64,000 bases of DNA, taken from assembly GCF_024347655.1 (NCBI RefSeq), contig NZ_AP025515.1, positions 930,001 to 994,000 of the forward strand, in the 5' to 3' direction. The stretch comes from Vibrio toranzoniae (GTDB taxonomy: Bacteria; Pseudomonadota; Gammaproteobacteria; Enterobacterales; Vibrionaceae). Within the stretch, counting starts at the first letter, position 1, and every line of letters starts with the position of its first letter. Shown here piece after piece: positions 27,076 to 34,148 of the stretch. A model generated the notes under the pieces. That model made no database searches, had not been told where the DNA came from, and saw only the letters and a list, made by a program, of their open reading frames with translations. Position numbers and translations under genes: made by a program.

Positions 27076-28305
27076 ATGTCTCTAGTAAACAAAAGTGTGC
27101 TTGAAGAAAGTAAAGCTATGGATGCTATTACTATTAAGAATCTCGATGTTGTGTTTGGTGACAAAGCTAATCAAGCGCTTGAACTACTCGACCAAGGCAA
27201 AACTCGCCAAGAGATCATCGATGAAGCGGGCCAAGTAGTGGGTGTCGATAATGTTTCACTGACCGTTAAAGAAGGCGAAATCTGCGTACTCATGGGTTTG
27301 TCTGGCTCGGGTAAATCTTCACTGCTTCGCGCTGTTAACGGTTTGAATGAAATTAGCCGTGGTTCATTGGCAATCAAAGATGGCGATAAGCTGGTTGATT
27401 TAGGCGAACAGTGCGACGAAGCGACATTGCGCCACTTACGTACACACCGTGTTTCTATGGTGTTCCAAAAATTTGCTTTAATGCCGTGGTTAACTGTATT
27501 AGATAATGTCGCGTTTGGCCTTGAAATGCAGGGTGTCGCTAAAGATGCTCGCCGTGCTAAAGCGCGTGAGCAACTGGAGATGGTTGGCTTATCAGAGTGG
27601 GAAACAAAATTCCCTCATGAGCTTTCTGGTGGTATGCAGCAACGTGTGGGTTTGGCGCGTGCTTTTGCGATGGATACTGACATTCTATTGATGGATGAAC
27701 CCTTTTCTGCGCTTGATCCTTTGATTCGTGCGCAACTTCAAGATGAACTGATTGCGCTACAAAATAAACTTAACAAAACGATTTTGTTTGTGAGTCATGA
27801 CCTTGATGAAGCGCTAAAGATTGGTAATAACATCGCTATCATGGAATCGGGAAAACTGATTCAACACGGCAAACCTGAAGAAATCGTGTTAACGCCAAAA
27901 ACGGAATATGTGAAGGACTTTGTTGCCCACACTAACCCGTTGAACGTATTGAAAGGTCGTTCACTCATGCAGCCTCTTGATTCACTGAGGAAAGATAATG
28001 AGAGTTGGAAGATTTGTGATTCAAAAGATTTATGGATAGAACAGACTGAAGGGTCATTATCGGTAAAAGGTGAGCCAACTTTGGCGCTTGTTGAGTGGAA
28101 TGAATCTGACGATCTAACCGCGATTAGCGCGTCGAGTGTTGTAGTGGCGAGCCCTGAGATTGGAATGCGTGATGCGATTAAATTGAAACAGATAAGTAAT
28201 AACCCAATTCTGTTGGTTGAAAACAATCAATTGGTTGGTATTTTGGATAACAGTGAGTTTTACAACGCGCTAATAGGGAATTTTCAACTCAACAGTGCCG
28301 CTTAA
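27076..28305 (+). CDS. choV: choline/betaine ABC transporter ATP-binding protein
   Basis: ATPase of 409 residues in the ProV/ChoV subfamily. The ATG at 27076 has GAAGGAAG upstream and starts 2 bases after choW. Walker A is GLSGSGKSS, the signature is LSGGMQQRVGLARA and Walker B is ILLMDEP, with the switch His in FVSHD. An insertion before Walker A (ALELLDQGKTRQEI) is typical of this subfamily, whose ATPases also have a C-terminal regulatory extension, here about residues 290-409. It ends the operon, before the strong stem-loop at 28342-28387. Confidence 0.94.
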   Translation: MSLVNKSVLEESKAMDAITIKNLDVVFGDKANQALELLDQGKTRQEIIDEAGQVVGVDNVSLTVKEGEICVLMGLSGSGKSSLLRAVNGLNEISRGSLAIKDGDKLVDLGEQCDEATLRHLRTHRVSMVFQKFALMPWLTVLDNVAFGLEMQGVAKDARRAKAREQLEMVGLSEWETKFPHELSGGMQQRVGLARAFAMDTDILLMDEPFSALDPLIRAQLQDELIALQNKLNKTILFVSHDLDEALKIGNNIAIMESGKLIQHGKPEEIVLTPKTEYVKDFVAHTNPLNVLKGRSLMQPLDSLRKDNESWKICDSKDLWIEQTEGSLSVKGEPTLALVEWNESDDLTAISASSVVVASPEIGMRDAIKLKQISNNPILLVENNQLVGILDNSEFYNALIGNFQLNSAA

Positions 28306-28676
28306 TGGTTTGAGCTGAGTTAACTCGTTTTCTAACGGATAAAATAGGTAGTGAGGTCGCGAGATCGCGAGATCTCACTACCTATTTGACTAAATCGTCT
28401 TTTTATTTACCAACAACTTCTCGCCTTTTCTTACCCTGTTCGTCTCTTTAAGGCCAAATATCGGCACTCGTTAAACAAAAATGTTGGTCTGCGCAAATTC
28501 AGAAGCATAGAAAAGATTGAGAATACTATGAACATAAGTACAATGCGGAAAAAATCAATGAATTAATTTATCAATTTACAGTGTAATTCGAACGTGCCTG
28601 ACTTAATCACTTAGGACATCTAATCACTTCGACGCTGTAAAGCCACTCACAATATATTAGTACAAAGGTCTGCATC
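28306..28676. other. 371-bp gap: operon terminator and cosR promoter region
   Basis: Holds the long stem-loop after choV (28342-28387) and then AT-rich sequence before cosR. A direct repeat TAATCACTT occurs twice at about 28608-28633 with 18-base spacing. It might be an autoregulatory site, but I cannot identify a known motif. No gene seen. Confidence 0.45.
28342..28387 (+). terminator. long stem-loop ending the bet-cho operon
   Basis: AAATAGGTAGTGAG (28342-28355) and CTCACTACCTATTT (28374-28387) form a perfect 14-bp stem. The 18-base loop contains TCGCGA twice, itself a palindrome that can make an inner hairpin. The T-run is short, so termination may be partial. Confidence 0.75.
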
Positions 28677-29159
28677 TTGGACAAACATGACGAAATCCTG
28701 GTCGCTATTCGACAAATTATTCGCGCTATCGATTTACACTCGAAGAAGCTGAGTAAAGAATATGGTATGACTGGCCCTCAATTAATCTTAATGAGAGCAA
28801 TCCAAGAAATGGGTAATGTGACAATCAAAGAATTGTCTAATCAGACCAATGTAAGCCAAGCAACGACGACGACGATCATCGACCGTCTAGAGTTAAATGG
28901 TTATGTACAACGAGTGCGCAGTTCGTCTGACCGCCGCAAAGTTCACGCGAACTTGACTGAAAAAGGGCAAGAGTTGCTTAATAACGCGCCCCCACCACTG
29001 CAAGATAACTTTGTTAAGAAGTTCCAAAATTTAGAACCGTGGGAGCAAAGCTTACTGCTTTCTTCAATGCAGCGAGTATCAGCAATGATGAACGCAGAAG
29101 ACATCGACGCCGCTCCCGTTCTTCAGCTTGAAGGAATTGCAAACGTAGCTAAGAGCTAG
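28677..29159 (+). CDS. cosR: MarR-family repressor of compatible-solute genes (CosR-like)
   Basis: Regulator of 160 residues. The start is TTG at 28677 with AAAGG 8 bases before it; the sequence MDKHDEILVAIRQIIRAID then aligns with the start of Vibrio CosR. Winged helix-turn-helix: TIKELSNQTNVSQATTTTIIDRL, then the wing RSSSDRRKVHANLTEKG. CosR in V. cholerae and V. parahaemolyticus represses ectoine and osmolyte-transport genes at low salinity. Here it stands between the choline operon and ectABC-ask, so both are likely targets. A terminator follows closely, making it monocistronic. The assignment rests on remembered sequence similarity plus context. Confidence 0.85.
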   Translation: MDKHDEILVAIRQIIRAIDLHSKKLSKEYGMTGPQLILMRAIQEMGNVTIKELSNQTNVSQATTTTIIDRLELNGYVQRVRSSSDRRKVHANLTEKGQELLNNAPPPLQDNFVKKFQNLEPWEQSLLLSSMQRVSAMMNAEDIDAAPVLQLEGIANVAKS

Positions 29160-29185
29160 GGTTTGAATTAATTTTAATAGATTTC

Positions 29186-29212
29186 AAATGGTCGCTTTTA
29201 GCGGCCATTTTT
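29186..29212 (+). terminator. terminator of cosR
   Basis: AAATGGTCGC and GCGGCCATTT pair over 10 bp (one wobble) around TTTTA, followed by TT. It begins 27 bases after the cosR stop. Confidence 0.88.
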
Positions 29213-29239
29213 GATCTTGGCCTCCTTACTCCTCAGATT

Positions 29240-29383
29240 TTACTGGTACAAATCACCTTTTAGTTGTGGCCTGTCGATACAAATTGGGCCTGAGAAAGAC
29301 CGATTATCAGCGAGTGTATCTGTATAGGGTATTGCATCAAGTTCATACTGACATATGATGATTATCTTCTCGTTGTGTCTCAT
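29240..29383 (-). CDS. small ORF, 47 residues, hypothetical
   Basis: Minus-strand frame starting ATG with AGAAGGAG 8 bases upstream, an unusually good ribosome site for an otherwise empty 425-bp gap. The product begins MRHNEKIIIICQYELDA, has two Cys and no membrane segment or signal peptide. I do not recognise it. It could be a real small protein or the remnant of a longer gene. It diverges from qnr (203 bp apart) and converges on cosR. Confidence 0.45.
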   Translation of the reverse strand: MRHNEKIIIICQYELDAIPYTDTLADNRSFSGPICIDRPQLKGDLYQ

Positions 29384-29585
29384 CTTATATGCTCCTTCTA
29401 AGCGACAAAACTTTTTTCAAGATAAGCACATCCTATAAATCGAAAATAACAACCTTAAAGGGCTTGTTTGGTGTCTTAAAATGGCTAAATTAGGGTGTTT
29501 TAAGTTGCTGTTTTTGTTGGTTTTTAATTTGGTGTTTTCTTAAGATCGCAATGGTAGTCTTAGCTTAATTTCTTTAGGGGGCTAA

Positions 29586-30242
29586 ATGGACACCAATAAC
29601 AGCACTTATCATCACCACAGTTTTGTTCAGCAAGACCTGTCTGAAATGACATTTACAGCCTGTACGTTTATTTGTTGTGATTTCAGACGTTCGAACTTAC
29701 GTGACGCAACCTTTATTAACTGTAAGTTTATTGAGCAAGGCGATATTGAGGGATGCCGCTTTGATATTGCCGACTTACGAGATGCAAGCTTCCAAAATTG
29801 CCAGTTGGCAATGGCGAATTTTAGTAACGCGAATTGTTATGGTATTGAGCTACGTGATTGTGACTTGAAAGGGGCGAACTTTACTCGTGCTAACTTTGCC
29901 AATCAGGTAAGTAATAGAATGTATTTTTGCTCAGCGTATATTACGGGCTGTAACCTGTCATACGCCAATTTTGAACAAGCTTGTTTAGAGAAGTGCGAGC
30001 TGTTTGAAAACCGTTGGATTGGTACTTACCTTGGCGGCGCGTCACTGAAAGAGTCGGATCTCAGTCGCGGTGTGTTCTCGGAAGACGTATGGGGGCAATT
30101 CAGTATGCAAGGTGCCAACTTATGCCATGCTGAATTAGAAGGGTTAGATCCTCGCAAGGTAGACACATCGGGGATTAAAATCGTCGCTTGGCAGCAAGAG
30201 CAACTGCTTGAAAGCATGGGTATTGTTGTCATGCCAGATTGA
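29586..30242 (+). CDS. qnr: Qnr pentapeptide-repeat protein (QnrS/QnrVS type)
   Basis: DNA-mimic protein of 218 residues that protects DNA gyrase and topoisomerase IV from quinolones in known members. Nearly all of it is A(D/N)LXX-type repeats folding as a right-handed beta-helix. Segments such as FTACTFI, NCKFIEQGDIEGC, ASFQNCQLAMANFSNANCYGI, NRMYFCSAYI and GVFSEDVWGQFS follow QnrS nearly residue for residue. The single Gly interruption and loop positions look intact, as does the C-terminal dimer helix. AGGGGG lies 4 bases before the ATG. No integrase, transposase or cassette site is near, so this is a chromosomal gene of the sort thought to be ancestral to mobile qnrS/qnrVS. No LexA box (CTGT-N8-ACAG) is seen upstream, unlike qnrB. 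Confidence 0.95.
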   Translation: MDTNNSTYHHHSFVQQDLSEMTFTACTFICCDFRRSNLRDATFINCKFIEQGDIEGCRFDIADLRDASFQNCQLAMANFSNANCYGIELRDCDLKGANFTRANFANQVSNRMYFCSAYITGCNLSYANFEQACLEKCELFENRWIGTYLGGASLKESDLSRGVFSEDVWGQFSMQGANLCHAELEGLDPRKVDTSGIKIVAWQQEQLLESMGIVVMPD

Positions 30243-30282
30243 TAGGTTCGGTGAAGTTGAGCGAGTAATGCGCTCCGAAACT

Positions 30283-30318
30283 AAAAGCGCCCGAAAGCGA
30301 ATAACTTTGGGCGCTTTT
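30283..30318 (+). terminator. terminator of qnr
   Basis: AAAAGCGCCC (30283-30292) and GGGCGCTTTT (30309-30318) pair perfectly over 10 bp, then TGTTTCT follows. The A-run on the other side allows weak use in the reverse direction. Confidence 0.9.
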
Positions 30319-30386
30319 GTTTCTCTGGAAACGGTCAGTTTAATATCGATGCTCGAAAAGAGACGGTAAGTTATGAAAAGTGGAGT

Positions 30387-30602
30387 TTAGTGCATGCCTG
30401 AACGCATTTTGTCACTGAGCGCAAAGAAAACGAATAGAACAATACACACAAGGGCTGTACCCAGTGCCACAAGGATTGTTGTCGCATCTGTCGAGAGCAG
30501 TGGAACAACGATAGAAGCTAACGCTACCAACATAACAAGGATATGAACGATTCGTCCGAGAATTGGATTTTTATGACAGAATGAAGCCCACAGGTAACGC
30601 AT
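30387..30602 (-). CDS. small inner-membrane protein, hypothetical
   Basis: 71 residues from the ATG at 30602, starting MRYLWASFCHKNPILGRI. Two hydrophobic helices (about 17-35 and 41-60) separated by a short turn containing STDATT, then a short charged tail. No family recognised. A GTG three codons upstream could also serve as start; neither has a strong ribosome site. It converges on qnr. Confidence 0.6.
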   Translation of the reverse strand: MRYLWASFCHKNPILGRIVHILVMLVALASIVVPLLSTDATTILVALGTALVCIVLFVFFALSDKMRSGMH

Positions 30603-30611
30603 TTTTAACAC

Positions 30612-31044
30612 CAGTATAAAATTAGTGGGTTTATTCTATTTTATTATTGAGTGTTTTGTAAGTAATTTTCGTTACAGGAAACGGTAAGTATGATCTAAGT
30701 CGTTTTAGTATAAAACTGATTAAATAACAGAGGGTTATTGATTTTAGAGGGAGCGCTTATTGTCTGAATGATAATAATATGCTGTATTCTTTATAATGAT
30801 AAGTCAAATTTTGTTCGATTTTTAGTTTCTTGGCTGAAAGTCTCATTTATTGGTCTTTTGTAAAAAGGTGGATTTTTTGACCATTAAACGTTGTACATGA
30901 AATTCAAACTAGAACCTTTTCCCAAACGGTGATTCGTTTATGGTATTTATCAGGAAGAGTGTTCGATTTGGGAGCACGGTAATCTTGTGAACGATATCTG
31001 TTTGATATACTTATTGTTCGCTCGGTAAAGGTGATGGAGATAAT
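30612..31044. other. 433-bp AT-rich gap
   Basis: Contains the promoters of the small membrane gene (left, minus strand) and the 31045 gene (right). A minus-strand frame over 30904-31146 overlaps the start of the next gene and lacks a ribosome site, so I discount it. No repeat or RNA gene recognised. Confidence 0.4.
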
Positions 31045-31305
31045 ATGTCGAAAACCGCGAAGATCATTAATGAAGATAAGCTGGTGAAAAAAGCAGTCGA
31101 GGTCGGTTTTAAGATGGCAAAATTGCAGGGCTTTGATTTGCCACATTCATCTCAACCAATAAAGGTTAAAGCGGTGTATTTGTTTCTTGTTGAAGTGAAC
31201 CAGATAACGCCGTTACCCGAAAGTAAGCTTGATGGAGCAAACATTAAAAAGCGCTTAGCGTTATGGATACACAAAGCATTACCTGACAATGATCCTCTAA
31301 AGTAA
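31045..31305 (+). CDS. conserved hypothetical protein, DUF5062-like
   Basis: 86-residue soluble, Lys-rich protein with GGAG 5 bases before the ATG and its own strong terminator. The C-terminal stretch KAVYLFLVEVNQITPLPESK followed by LDGANIKKRLALWIHKALP is strongly patterned and, as I recall, typical of the DUF5062 family common in vibrios. Function unknown. Not linked by operon structure to its neighbours. Confidence 0.7.
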   Translation: MSKTAKIINEDKLVKKAVEVGFKMAKLQGFDLPHSSQPIKVKAVYLFLVEVNQITPLPESKLDGANIKKRLALWIHKALPDNDPLK

Positions 31306-31372
31306 GTAAAAGTTAAACGGGTGTATCTGAATCCGTTTCTTTTTCAGCTCGTTATTACTGCTTTTATACTAG

Positions 31373-31404
31373 AAACCTAACGATTCGTCGCTAGGTTTTT
31401 TTTT
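31373..31404 (+). terminator. terminator of the DUF5062-like gene
   Basis: AAACCTAACGA and TCGCTAGGTTT pair over 11 bp with one mismatch around a TTCG loop. A run of nine T follows. A textbook intrinsic terminator. Confidence 0.93.
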
Positions 31405-31715
31405 GGCTAACATTTCCAATAGTGACTTATAGATACCACTGTTTGGAGTGCTTTCAGTTAGCGACTTATTGGATGCTGACTGCTATCTCTTTAGCTAGAG
31501 ATTACTTATCAATTAGGTTATAGGTCTGACTCAGTAAATGGCTTACTACCTATCAAACGTGGGGTACTCGGTTACTTAACGCCATGCTCAAAAAGCTCCT
31601 ATCCTCAATCTCTGTCTAACTACTTTTTTGTGTCTGTTCCTTGAAAAATACGTCTCGATAACTTCATCTCAATAAATACATTAGAACTCAAAGTATTGTT
31701 TGATTCATGCAATAC

Positions 31716-31749
31716 GCTAAATTATGTGATATATATCACATAATTTAGC
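31716..31749. promoter_or_regulatory. perfect 34-bp palindrome with consensus CRP site, upstream of ectA
   Basis: Positions 31716-31732 are the exact reverse complement of 31733-31749. The centre reads TGTGATATATATCACA, which is TGTGA-N6-TCACA, the full CRP consensus, inside longer symmetric arms (GCTAAATTA on the left). It lies 89-122 bp before the ectA start. It could bind CRP, the MarR-type CosR, or both; the sequence cannot decide. Confidence 0.85.
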
Positions 31750-31837
31750 TTTGTAGCGTTAATTTGTTGATCTTTATGCTGTGAAAATGCTCATAATGGA
31801 AAGGAATTTAATTAGAGTTCGAAGGAAAAAACTAGAT

Positions 31838-32395
31838 ATGATTACATCAGCGCCTTGGGGGCTATATTCGGAGATTGTAGAAAAAAGCAATGAGAAATGG
31901 ATTTTTCGTGAGCCCGAAGTTTCTGATGGCAACGATATCTACCGCTTAATTTCAGAATGCCCACCATTAGATGTTAATTCTTCATATTGCAATTTTTTGC
32001 AGTCTACTCACTTTAGTAAAACTTGTATCTTGGTTGAGCACAAAGGGGACCTTGCCGGTTTTATTTCTAGTTACCAGAAGCCGAGTGAGCCTAATGTACT
32101 ATTTATTTGGCAAGTAGCCGTTGACCCTCGGTTTAGAGGTAATGCATTAGCTTACAAGATGATAGATGCTTTACTTAAGCGAGAATCGTTGGAGGGTATC
32201 GACGCTATTGAAACCACCATTACCAAATCAAACCAAGCATCTTGGGCACTATTCAAAAAGCTTGACGCTAAAAATGGTAGTTCCGGAGAGGTGACAACAT
32301 TCTTAGATGAGAATGTTCACTTCAACGGTCAGCACGATACTGAATATTTATATCGAATTCCCTTAAATAATCACAAACTAATAGGAATTAAATAA
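31838..32395 (+). CDS. ectA: L-2,4-diaminobutyrate acetyltransferase
   Basis: GNAT enzyme, second step of ectoine synthesis from aspartate semialdehyde: acetylates 2,4-diaminobutyrate with acetyl-CoA. I chose the ATG at 31838 because AAGGA lies 11 bases before it and the product then starts MITSAPWGLYSE, like other EctA proteins. A frame extension back to 31781 adds 19 basic residues and is unlikely. Of 185 residues, CPPLDVNSSYCNFLQ and FIWQVAVDPRFRGNALAYKM (acetyl-CoA loop RGNALA) are diagnostic. First gene of ectABC-ask, 10 bases before ectB. Confidence 0.95.
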   Translation: MITSAPWGLYSEIVEKSNEKWIFREPEVSDGNDIYRLISECPPLDVNSSYCNFLQSTHFSKTCILVEHKGDLAGFISSYQKPSEPNVLFIWQVAVDPRFRGNALAYKMIDALLKRESLEGIDAIETTITKSNQASWALFKKLDAKNGSSGEVTTFLDENVHFNGQHDTEYLYRIPLNNHKLIGIK

Positions 32396-32405
32396 CGGCC
32401 TTATC

Positions 32406-33671
32406 ATGGATATTTTTAAAAAGCAGGAATCTAACGTACGTTCATACTCGAATAGTTTTCCAGTCACCTTTAGCAAATCAAAAGGTTGCTGGCTTGAAAC
32501 AAAACAAGGTGATCGTTACCTCGATTTTCTTGCTGGAGCAGGATCTCTAAATTACGGTCACAACAACCCAATCCTTAAGCAAGCACTGCTTGAGTACATT
32601 GAAATGGATGGAATTACACATGGCTTAGATATGCATTCAGAAGCCAAAGCTGAGTTCCTAGAAGCACTGAGTCGCTTCATTTTGGAACCAAGAGCCTTAG
32701 ATTACAAAGTTCAATTTACCGGCCCTACAGGAACAAATGCAGTGGAAGCTGCAATCAAGTTAGCTAAAAAAGTGAAAGGCCGAAGCAGCATTGTTGCGTT
32801 TACTAATGGCTTTCATGGCTGTACTGCTGGTGCACTGGCTGCGACTGGTAATCAACATCACAGGCAAGGTGCAGGTTCGGATCTCAACAACGTTACGCGT
32901 TTGCCGTTTGAAGGTTACGCTGACATTGATGGATTAAAATTGTTCGAAACGATGTTAACCGATAATTCAGCCGGTATGGATAAACCCGCAGCCGTTTTAT
33001 TGGAAACGGTTCAAGGTGAAGGCGGGCTTAATGTCGCTTCAAATGAATGGTTACAACGATTAAGTAAAATTTGTAAGGCCCACGATATATTGTTAATTGT
33101 GGATGACATTCAAGCTGGCTGTGGGCGAACGGGTACCTTTTTCAGCTTTGAGCCTTCAGGTATTAAGCCTGATATTGTAACACTGTCTAAATCTATTAGT
33201 GGTTATGGCTTACCGATGGCCATCGTTTTATTAAAACCAGAATTAGATAAGTGGGAGCCGGGAGAGCATAACGGTACCTTTCGAGGTAATAATCATGCCT
33301 TTATCACTGCGGCTAAAGCGCTGGAAATCTATTGGGCAAATGATGATTTTGAAACTCATGTCCAACACTGTTCAGGCTTGGTTGACGAAGTTATCCAACG
33401 TAATATCAAACGCTACCCTGAGTTGTTTGTTCAACGTAAAGGGCGCGGAATGATGATTGGTATTGAATGTAAAGATGGAAACACTGCTGACGATATTGCT
33501 AAAACATGTTTTAACAACGGCATGGTCATTGAGACAGCAGGTCCAAACGATGAAATATTGAAGTTCTTTTGCCCGCTAACTATATCGGAGTCGGAGCTAA
33601 TACAAGGCCTAACTATTTTCGAAAACTCAGTTGAAGTTATAGCAACTAAGTATTTCAAGAAAGCATCGTAA
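32406..33671 (+). CDS. ectB: diaminobutyrate-2-oxoglutarate aminotransferase
   Basis: PLP enzyme of aminotransferase class III, 421 residues. It converts aspartate semialdehyde and glutamate to 2,4-diaminobutyrate and 2-oxoglutarate. TGPTGTNAVEAAIKLAKK binds the cofactor phosphate, Asp234 in IVDDIQAGCGRTG contacts the PLP ring nitrogen, and Lys262 in TLSKSISGYGLP forms the Schiff base. MDGITHGLDMHSEAK is characteristic of EctB. Ribosome site is weak, and translation may be coupled to ectA 10 bases upstream. Confidence 0.96.
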   Translation: MDIFKKQESNVRSYSNSFPVTFSKSKGCWLETKQGDRYLDFLAGAGSLNYGHNNPILKQALLEYIEMDGITHGLDMHSEAKAEFLEALSRFILEPRALDYKVQFTGPTGTNAVEAAIKLAKKVKGRSSIVAFTNGFHGCTAGALAATGNQHHRQGAGSDLNNVTRLPFEGYADIDGLKLFETMLTDNSAGMDKPAAVLLETVQGEGGLNVASNEWLQRLSKICKAHDILLIVDDIQAGCGRTGTFFSFEPSGIKPDIVTLSKSISGYGLPMAIVLLKPELDKWEPGEHNGTFRGNNHAFITAAKALEIYWANDDFETHVQHCSGLVDEVIQRNIKRYPELFVQRKGRGMMIGIECKDGNTADDIAKTCFNNGMVIETAGPNDEILKFFCPLTISESELIQGLTIFENSVEVIATKYFKKAS

Positions 33672-33684
33672 TAAGGATAATAAA

Positions 33685-34071
33685 ATGATTGTTAGAACAC
33701 TTGATGAATGTCGTAATAGCGAAAGACGTATCGTCTCAGATAACTGGGAAAGTACTCGTATGCTGTTGAAAGAGGACAATATGGGTTTTTCATTCCATAT
33801 CACGACAATCTACGAATCGACAGAAACACATATCCATTACCAAAATCATTTAGAATCAGTTTTTTGTATGAGTGGAGAAGGGGAGATCGAAGTGGTTGGT
33901 GGTAAAACCTATCCAATTAAACCTGGAACGCTTTATATCCTTGATAAGCATGACGAGCACTATTTACGCGCATATAAAAACAAAGAGATGGTCATGGCTT
34001 GCGTGTTTAACCCGCCAATTACTGGGGCTGAAGTTCACGACGAAAACGGTGTCTATCCACTGGTTGACTAA
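33685..34071 (+). CDS. ectC: ectoine synthase
   Basis: Cupin-fold enzyme of 128 residues that closes N-acetyl-diaminobutyrate to ectoine, the osmoprotectant. The first residues MIVRTLDECRNSERRI, the central HYQNHLESVFCMSGEGE and DKHDEHYLRA are typical of EctC; Glu in LESVFC and His in KHDEHY are candidate metal ligands. AAGGA precedes the ATG and the gap from ectB is 13 bases. A G-rich hairpin follows before ask. Confidence 0.96.
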   Translation: MIVRTLDECRNSERRIVSDNWESTRMLLKEDNMGFSFHITTIYESTETHIHYQNHLESVFCMSGEGEIEVVGGKTYPIKPGTLYILDKHDEHYLRAYKNKEMVMACVFNPPITGAEVHDENGVYPLVD

Positions 34072-34081
34072 CGTTTTTGGG

Positions 34082-34100
34082 AGGGGGGAACATCCCCCCT
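34082..34100 (+). terminator. GC-only hairpin between ectC and ask
   Basis: AGGGGGG (34082-34088) and CCCCCCT (34094-34100) pair around AACAT, followed by ATTCTTTATTTA. In this AT-rich area it stands out. Since ask lies 48 bases on and shares the pathway, it probably acts as a partial terminator or 3-prime stabiliser, lowering ask expression relative to ectABC. Confidence 0.65.
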
Positions 34101-34148
34101 ATTCTTTATTTACTTAGCCTTCAAATTTCTTAATTATTAAGGTCTTTT

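Larger units (their letters stand above)
31306..31837. other. 532-bp gap: terminator, then ectoine operon control region
   Basis: After the terminator at 31373-31404 comes a long AT-rich stretch without genes, then the perfect 34-bp palindrome at 31716-31749. The ectoine promoter should lie around or just after the palindrome. TTTATGCT at 31772-31779 is a possible but unproven -10 region. Confidence 0.5.

Noticed and set aside
29400..29585. Possible SOS (LexA) control of qnr
   Set aside because: No CTGT-N8-ACAG-like site found before qnr.
30904..31146. 80-codon minus-strand frame
   Set aside because: Overlaps the start of the well-supported 31045 gene on the other strand and lacks a ribosome site.
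31781..31837. N-terminal extension of EctA from a GTG at 31781
   Set aside because: Adds a basic tail not typical of EctA and lacks a ribosome site, whereas the ATG at 31838 has AAGGA upstream.
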